This document shows, piece after piece, positions 53,790 through 60,000 of a stretch of 60,000 nt of DNA. The number at the start of each line of letters is the position of its first letter. Position 1 is the first letter of the stretch. The notes beneath the pieces were generated by a model. That model did not search any database, was not told the origin of the DNA, and saw nothing but the letters and a program-made list of their open reading frames with translations. A program made the translations under genes and the position numbers. The DNA is taken from assembly GCA_949358305.1 (NCBI GenBank), contig OX442317.1:1490001-1550000 (forward strand), in the 5' to 3' direction. The DNA comes from Strigamia acuminata. Its lineage: Eukaryota; Arthropoda; Chilopoda; Geophilomorpha; Linotaeniidae.

Positions 53790-53794
53790 CGATT

Positions 53795-56501
53795 TACCTG
53801 CGGCAGGCCTATCCTGCGGAGACCAGCGCCTGGAAGATTCGATTGATGTATTCCAGGACCCTCGAAGAAAAATTCGAGCGATCGAAAACGCTGGTCGAGT
53901 GCATGACGAAGGAGATGAGGGAGCGAGTGGGGCCGCGGATCCCACACGATTCGGATCCGCCGAGCCCCGTTTACTCCGGGTATCTGGAAGAGGCTTACCC
54001 AGGCACGGTGGCCGAGTTGCACACCTCCCACAGGTGGCGCGAGGCCCCGACCTTGGCAGCCCGCCAGAGAATAGTGGACGACGAGATCGAACGCTTAAAG
54101 CGCACCGAGACTCACGGAGTAACGCGAGTTCTCTGAGAGAAACGGTTTCTCCCCCGAAGAAATCCGTAGATGGCTTCGCGACATCGAAGAAGATCATCTG
54201 ACACCCAGATGGATACCGCCGGCGAATTTTACGGCCACGCAGTCTGAGATGTGGCAGTTATACCACGCTGGTATCCTGGGAAGTCGCCGCCATCACAGAA
54301 GATCGAAGCGTCCGGCGGAATCCGCTCCACGCGGACCCGCACGAAGAAGACAGGCCGTCTCCCCAACAGAGGCCGGCCCGTCAACGAGTCGCGACTACCG
54401 CAGCCGCTCGAGCAGCTCCAGTTCCCGAACTCGAGTTGTCGTGCGCTCGGAGTGTCGCCGAGTAGTAACGCTCGAGCCTGCCTCGCCAGACGATGCGCGG
54501 GCTGAACGAACGGTCGAATCTTCCGCCCACTGGGCTGCGAGGACCGAGACACACCAAGATCGAGGAAAGAAAAGATCCTCGTTGTTTATGGCGATTACTA
54601 CGCAGTCGTCAGATCGATCCTCGTCGCGACGAACCGTCTCATCCCACCAGAGACCGGATTCCCCGTCGGACGTCCCCCAGAGGACGGTCCAACGAAGGTC
54701 CGTCGCAGCCAGCACCAGAAGGAACCGGAAACGCAAAGTACGTCAGAAGATACGTGCACAATCCCTGATAGCCAAGGGATTAGAGAAGGAGCGAGAGATG
54801 GCCGCCGCGAAAAGGTCCGAACCCCAGAGTCTCGAACCCACGGCTGGGCCATCCAGGCTCCAAGCGGAGATCGACCTGGGAGAATTAACGGAGGAACAAT
54901 TGTCCCAAGATGAGTCGGATAAGGATGGACCGGTTACGAAGCAGGATCTGGCCGTGGCATTGAAGAACGCCTTCCGAGGATACGCGGCCAACCGGCCGTC
55001 GAACTCAACACCGGCTGTGCCAACCGCGCTTGTGCCCCCACAGGTGCAACCGCGATGGCCGCCACTCCTCGAGGGTACAAACCCAGCCGTGACCGCGTGG
55101 ACTCCTCCCCGGATGATTCCGGTGGGAGATCCAACTCCGAAACGGGTCAGATACGATGACTTACCCGGGTTGGGCCGTCCACCATCACCCCCAACACCGC
55201 GCGTGTATCAACCTCATCGCAACGCCGAGTGGTACGCACAGCGGGAGATGGACGCCCGGTGCCGGCGTGAAGCGGCCTATCCTCCACTCAGCGAGCTACG
55301 GGAATATCTGGCCGAATACGAGAACCCCGCGATTGCCGAGTTGGCCATACGACAGGCCGACGCCGCCCAGACTCACCACATCAATTGGGCGATCGAACAG
55401 ATGCGGACGCTGTCACAACAATTCAGTGACAATCCGGACCGCGCTCACCCCTGCCATCGGAGCAGTTTGAATTTGGCCGTGACGAACGTCTTGGCCCAGC
55501 TGTTGTCCCTGGGCGTCTTCTTGGACAGTCGGCAGGCTATGGCGGCCTGGACAATCGTCGATCGTGAGGGAGTTCACCTTCCTCGGGCGTTGTACCAGGT
55601 ATGGGCCGGATGGACTCCTGAGCCCGCCTCGCTGCGCTTCGACCTGGCCAGAAATACAGAAAACCCAGGCCTACAGTTTTCAAAGATGCGCTCGTTAGCA
55701 TTCCGCTACCGGAACCCCGGAGTCCACCCTTCCTTGTTGCGAACAATTCGGGAGGCTCCGGAGATACCGGGGACGGCAGCGAGCCTACCACAGGCCATCG
55801 GGACCGCCCCCCCAGAGGCGGCGGTCCAACCATACATACCGACCCCAAAGCCGGTATTCCCGAAGGAGAAGCGGTACGCGAATCGACCCAAATTGATTCC
55901 GAAGCGCTCCAACCGAGGACCGCGAACTCCTCCGCTGCCCTCTCCTTCACCACCAGCGGCAGAGCTGGCCGCTCTTGCAACAGAGCCGGCTACGCCACCG
56001 TTGGAGAGTCCAATGGAGATTCCACTTCCTCCATCGCCTCCGCCGCCCCCAGCAGCGCAGCTTTATTTGAGGCTGGGAGTGGAATACCCCTTCCTTCAGA
56101 TGTCGGAGTTCACGCGACAACGCATCATTGACTCCGATGATCACGGCGAGTCGATCCTCAAATGGCTGAACAGAGAGGCCCGATCCACCATGGATGCCGT
56201 CTTCCATCGCCGTATCCTACGGGCCCACAGGAAACCCGGTTCGAGCGCCGAGTCGCGAAGGATTCGACTCGTTCCAGACCGATTCCCTGCATCTACCCGG
56301 ATTTGGATCCATGAGCGTACGGGACTGATCGGCGAACCCGTCGGTGGTCACCCGCAATATTTCATCAACGAGCGACAGAATCCTGCGGATCTGACAACCT
56401 CTCTGCCCCCGGATTTACCACCTCCGCCACCGGCCGTGCCGCCAGTGATCCTCCGCCCATGCAGAGGAGTGTTGCCGGCTCTGCGCAGAGGAGAGCGATA
56501 A
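53795..56501 (+). CDS. Ty3 element third ORF, 3' part (frame break near 54130)
   Basis: The third ORF resumes here in frame with 46622-46702. That frame stops at 54134, while the +1 frame becomes open after a stop at about 54117 and continues to 56501 (first internal ATG at 54249, 750 codons). So a one-base frame difference lies within about 54118-54134: either a mutation, a sequence error, or programmed frameshifting. The protein is Arg/Pro/Ser-rich with an N-terminal basic region, a central part with alternating helices (LREYLAEYENPAIAELAIRQ), and Pro-rich stretches. It has no signal peptide, transmembrane segment or glycoprotein-like cysteines, so it is not a recognisable envelope. Function unknown. 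Confidence 0.65.
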
Positions 56502-56530
56502 AATTTGAGATCGCTCCGATCCGAGATCGA

Positions 56531-56546
56531 AGCTGGAGGAGGGACG
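56531..56546 (+). promoter_or_regulatory. Ty3 polypurine tract
   Basis: AGCTGGAGGAGGGACG directly precedes the 3' LTR. The purine run GGAGGAGGGA is the likely primer of second-strand synthesis. Confidence 0.65.
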
Positions 56547-57367
56547 TGTGGTGACCCAGTTGGATAAGTGTCCCCCCAGGGCGGATACTTGTCCTCTGAG
56601 TCACTATGATTGAAGAGTCGTTCCCCCCCGAGTTGGCTCCACCTCCCCATGGCAGGTGTGTGCCCCGAGGGGGAGGAAGCGGCTGGTGGTCAGCCCCCAT
56701 TGGTTGATCGCCGGCCCTTCACCCCACTGCATAAAAGGCTGTGTTTCCCGCCTAAAGTAAGAACTTACACAAACGACACCAAGAACACAGCAACTACCTC
56801 ACCGTCAGGCCAACTTCAACTACAAGTTAGGATTGATCGAGGATCGCTGAGTAAAGTGCAAACTGTAACTCTCACGAAGTCACTTGCGAGCTATTCCTGC
56901 GAAAGCACGAGAATAGCCCTTGTGAAATCACCCAGAATAATCGCCCAGACGATTATTCGCCGAAGTAAGTGTCCGAGTGCTTTGTAGGGAACCCCAAAGT
57001 TCCTAGACGAGGCCTCTGCGACGCTAAACCAAACCCTAGACAACAGGCACGGATAGAAGACTCGAGAGAGCATTCCACCGCGTCCGTGAAGACGAATCCG
57101 TGACGAATTAACGACAACTCGAGACGCCGCCTTTGTTCCGCCGACCACGCGGAATCGACGACGCCATCTTGAGAAATCCTTTGTTCGACGCTGACCACGT
57201 CGACTCTAGAATTATTACTGAGTGTATTTTAAAGGCATAAAGCCTGGTGAATAAATTACCTGTTTATTTACATACATTTAGTATTCATTTGGGTATTTGC
57301 ATAATTGATCACAGGTAAAGTATTACACGTTAGCGCTATTTAAACCTATACAAAGTAGGACGCGACA
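56547..57367 (+). repeat. 3' LTR of Ty3 element
   Basis: 821 bp, matches the 5' LTR over its whole length by eye. Followed by the target duplication AGTT. Confidence 0.95.
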
Positions 57368-57371
57368 AGTT

Positions 57372-57682
57372 GGACAGTGTCGTGTACCGACATTGTTTGC
57401 TACATAAATTGCTATACATTATTGTATTTAATTGTACCACATTTAACAATTACTTGGTTGCCAGGTTGACAAACCTGACAACCAAGAGTTCTTTTATTCT
57501 GGAATAATAAATACTCAGTCTGACTCGAAATCTGCTTTGTGTAACATCTTCCTAATGCTGTGCCCAAGTGCATGGCATTCCAACTTGGCCCTAAATTATC
57601 GAGCCTAATTCTACAAGTGAATTACACCACAGATTTCACAGACAGCCCTTGCTTATACGGCGTAAGTTAGTTATAGTTACAA
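57372..57682. other. Unique flank downstream of Ty3, with hairpin
   Basis: Contains a strong hairpin at 57453-57486 (CTTGGTTGCCAGGTT / AACCTGACAACCAAG, one mismatch) followed by AATAAATACTC. It could be the rest of an older LTR into which the Ty3 element inserted; this is only a guess. Confidence 0.4.
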
Positions 57683-58690
57683 AAAGGTCGTTAGAAGGTC
57701 ATTGAAAAGTTGTTTGAAGATTGTTGGAAGGTTGTTGAAAGGTTGTTGGAAGGTTATTAAAAGGTCATTGAAAGGTCATTGGAAGGCTGTTGGAAGGTCG
57801 TTGGAAGGTTATTGGAAGGTTATTGGAAGGTCGTTGGAAGGTCATTGAAAGGTCGTTGGAAGAACGTTGGAAGGTTGTTGGAAGATTATTGGAAGGTTGT
57901 TAGAAGGTCATTGAAAGGTCATTTGAAGATTGTTGGAAGGTTGTTGGAAGGTCGTTGGAACGTTATTGGAAGGTCGTTGGAAGGGTGTTAGAAGGTCGTT
58001 AAAAGGACATTGGAAGGTCATTTGAAGGTCATTGAAAGGTTATTGAAAGGTCGTTAGAAGGTTGTTGGAAAGTCGTTGAAAGGTCATTGGAAGGTCGTTT
58101 GAAAGTCATTGGAAGGTCGTTGAAAGGTCATTGGAAGGTTGTTGGAAGGTCATTGGAAAGTCATTGAAAGGTCGTTGGAAGGTTATTGAAAGGTCGTTTG
58201 AAAATCACTGGAAGGTTATTGGAAGGTCGTTAGAAGGTCATTGGAAGGTCATTGAAAAGTTGTTTGAAGATTGTTGGAAGGTTGTTGAAAGGTCGTTGGA
58301 AGGTTATTGGAAGGTTGTTGGAAGGTCGTTGGAAGGTTATTGGAAGGTCGTTGGAAGGTTGTTAGAAGGTCATTAGAAGGACATTGAAAGGTCATTAGAA
58401 GGTCATTAGAAAGTTGTTGGAAGATCATTAGAAGGTCATTGGAAGGTCTTTGGAAAGTCTTTGGAAGGTCGTTGAGGATCATTGGGGGGTCATTAGAAGG
58501 TTGTGGGGGGTTGTTGGGAGTCGTTTGGGTATTGTTGGAAGGTTGTTGGAAGGTTGTTGGAAGGTCGTTGGAAGGTTGTTTGAAAATCATTGGAAGGTTG
58601 TTGGAAGGTCATTGGAAGGTTATTGGGAGGTCGTTGGAAAATCGTTGGGGGGTTGTTGGAAGATTGTTGGGGATCGTTCGGGGTCATTCG
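57683..58690. repeat. 11-bp minisatellite, about 1 kb
   Basis: About 90 tandem copies of TYRTTGGAAGG (for example TCGTTGGAAGG, TTGTTGGAAGG, TCATTGAAAGG). Because 11 is not a multiple of three, the array gives long open frames on both strands with an 11-residue period; these are artefacts. It grades into a short AATTAG microsatellite at about 58692-58715. Confidence 0.95.
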
Positions 58691-58716
58691 GGAATTAGAA
58701 TTAGAATTAGAATTGG

Positions 58717-58769
58717 AATTTTGTTTAATTTTCCCAAATGATTTACATTTGGGAAAATTAAACAAAATT
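58717..58769. repeat. Perfect inverted repeat, 24-bp arms
   Basis: AATTTTGTTTAATTTTCCCA and four more bases (58717-58740) are followed by a 5-bp loop (ATTTA) and the exact reverse complement (58746-58769). It directly follows the minisatellite. Confidence 0.85.
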
Positions 58770-59483
58770 TCAACAGAAATTTCACGACCTGTTTCGTCAA
58801 ATCGATTGTACGATTCAATCGTTATGTGCGCCGAAAGTGCGCGGACGCAGGCAGCAACCGACTTCTCCTCTTTAGCTTTGAGTTTAATTATTTCACCGTG
58901 TCAAATAAAATTGTAAATAAAGTTGTGTTTCAATCAAGTTTGAGACGTTTTATTCCAATGAAAAAGTCAAAACTCTGCCCAATAACTGACAAATCGCGTG
59001 CAAAATCCAAGTTGAAACTATGAAAACCTTGCTAAAACGAGTCTTAAATACCGCAAACGAATGAACTAAAAATTACAAAATGATTAACTATATTTATTAA
59101 ACACAAATCCACTCGGGGCCCAAGCCCAGGCCGGTTGGAAAAATTGAAAAATACAAGCTCGCCAAACCCACTTTTTTTTCTTATAAAAATCATAAATAAT
59201 TTATGATTTTAAAAATAAAATTCTACCTTCATAACTTACGATCAAAATTTTTTTTGAACAAAATTATACAATTTTGTAATGATCCGTCTTGCTGCTTCCT
59301 GTTTTTGCAATTTTTTCCTACCCAAATGCCAAACTCCAATAAACAAAATTTTAAATTTTAATTATACATGCAAATCGTCTTTCCGGTTTGTTTGAAAGAA
59401 CATTTAACAGAATTTCTATATTTTATTTTTGTTTTTCTGAATTTTTTCCTGTCATTTCGTTTCAACTTGACTCAAAAATTACA
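58770..59483. other. Upstream region of second DEG/ENaC gene
   Basis: From about 59150 it is homologous to 30430-30776, so promoter and 5' UTR were duplicated with the gene. The left part (58770-59100) has no feature I recognise. Confidence 0.6.
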
Positions 59484-60000
59484 ATGGCTTCAACTACAGT
59501 CCACGTCTTTCGAGCAGAACAATCGCAAAAAGCGATGCAGAAACTGCAACGAGCCAGAAACAGGAAAGTACAACGCATTGTCAAAGCTACTTTATCAGAA
59601 ACAAATCAGATGCCACCTTTCGTAATCGTTTTAAAAAAGTTTACGAAAAAAGCAAAAATAATTTGTTTCTTCTTATTCCTGATACTAACGATAAATTTGT
59701 CAGCATGCGTTTATCAGATCGCGAATAGAATTGCGCACTACTTAAGCGAGCCCACAGCAGTAGATGCGCACATAGTAGAAACATCTCGTGGTGACTTTCC
59801 ACGGCTCTTTGTGTACCAGCCGAGCACTAAAGAACTTAATTCTTACATTGATGACGCGAAAAAAATGGCTAAGAAATATAACATTCACATTGACAATACC
59901 GGGTGCTACAACGTTCTGATCAAACCACCGACTAATCAACTACTAAACTTTTACTCAGTTATAAACCGGTGGTCAAAGCAAAGTTTTTTACACGATGCCT
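59484..60000 (+). CDS. DEG/ENaC channel paralogue, first exon (cut by window edge)
   Basis: ATG at 59484 opens a frame that runs to the window end (172 codons). It is highly similar to exon 1 of the double channel gene at 30777: nearly identical from the N terminus through TM1 (CFFLFLILTINLSACVYQI) to ETSRGDFPRLF, then diverging in the extracellular part (EL.SYID, then CYNVL). The similarity also covers the upstream region, so this is a tandem gene duplication. Whether it also encodes two fused subunits lies outside the window. Confidence 0.88.
   Translation, partial: MASTTVHVFRAEQSQKAMQKLQRARNRKVQRIVKATLSETNQMPPFVIVLKKFTKKAKIICFFLFLILTINLSACVYQIANRIAHYLSEPTAVDAHIVETSRGDFPRLFVYQPSTKELNSYIDDAKKMAKKYNIHIDNTGCYNVLIKPPTNQLLNFYSVINRWSKQSFLHDA

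Larger units (their letters stand above)
37405..57367 (+). mobile_element. Giant Ty3/Gypsy LTR retrotransposon, carrying a nested Copia insertion
   Basis: The element starts TGTGGTGACCC and ends GACGCGACA, flanked by the 4-bp direct repeat AGTT (37401-37404 and 57368-57371). It spans 19,963 bp; without the Copia insertion and its 5-bp duplication it is about 12.87 kb, long for this superfamily. Order: LTR, primer site, gag, pol (protease, reverse transcriptase, RNase H, integrase), a third ORF, polypurine tract, LTR. Integrase downstream of reverse transcriptase defines Ty3/Gypsy. The LTRs look identical to the eye, and gag and pol are open, so insertion was recent and the structural part may be functional, but the third ORF is disrupted. 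Confidence 0.95.

Noticed and set aside
54249-56501. Envelope protein for the Ty3 element
   Set aside because: No signal peptide, no transmembrane segment, no cysteine pattern or cleavage site; it is Pro/Arg-rich instead.
57779-58741. Long ORFs on both strands (VVGRSLEG-type and PTTFQQPSN-type repeats)
   Set aside because: They are the necessary result of an 11-bp tandem repeat read in three frames, not genes.

Overview
This is eukaryotic nuclear DNA from an invertebrate animal, most likely an arthropod or a close ecdysozoan relative. The DNA is AT-rich, genes are cut by many short GT-AG introns, and the gene set fits: a nucleoplasmin-type FKBP (FKBP39-like), pickpocket-like DEG/ENaC channels, ELL, and a full-length DAPK. 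No species can be named from the sequence alone. All intron/exon models were built by eye from splice signals, reading-frame continuity and remembered family motifs. Every complete multi-exon model closes in frame.

Layout. 1-6434 (-): 5' half of the transcription elongation factor ELL, cut by the window edge. 6995-7780 (-): a single-exon TIR-domain protein resembling the TICAM/TRIF adaptors, with a coiled coil and a C-terminal RHIM-like segment. 9648-26843 (-): death-associated protein kinase (kinase, calmodulin/autoinhibitory segment, ankyrins, ROC-COR, death domain) in 26 coding exons and 1401 codons. Its introns hold MITEs, a minisatellite and 5S-rRNA-derived SINE-like copies. 27602-27910 (+): a C18orf32/UPF0729 homologue. 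28128-29971 (-): nucleoplasmin-like FKBP. 30777-33895 (+): a DEG/ENaC gene encoding two complete channel subunits fused in one 828-residue polypeptide. 59484 to the end (+): the first exon of a tandem paralogue of that gene.

Between the two channel genes lies a nest of transposons. A Ty3/Gypsy element (37405-57367) has 821-bp LTRs, a 4-bp target duplication, a tRNA-Pro-like primer site, gag, a -1 frameshift heptamer, complete pol, and a large third ORF that appears to be spliced and is not a recognisable envelope. A 7,087-bp Copia element in opposite orientation (46703-53789) is inserted in that third ORF. It has 523-bp LTRs, a 5-bp target duplication, an initiator-Met-tRNA primer site and an uninterrupted 1653-codon gag-pol. 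An 11-bp minisatellite of about 1 kb follows (57683-58690).

The most unusual items are the concatenated double DEG/ENaC channel, the TRIF-like TIR plus RHIM-like protein, and the spliced third ORF of the giant Ty3 element. The cellular genes do not form one pathway; ELL, TIR protein and DAPK simply share a strand, and several neighbours are head-to-head or tail-to-tail.
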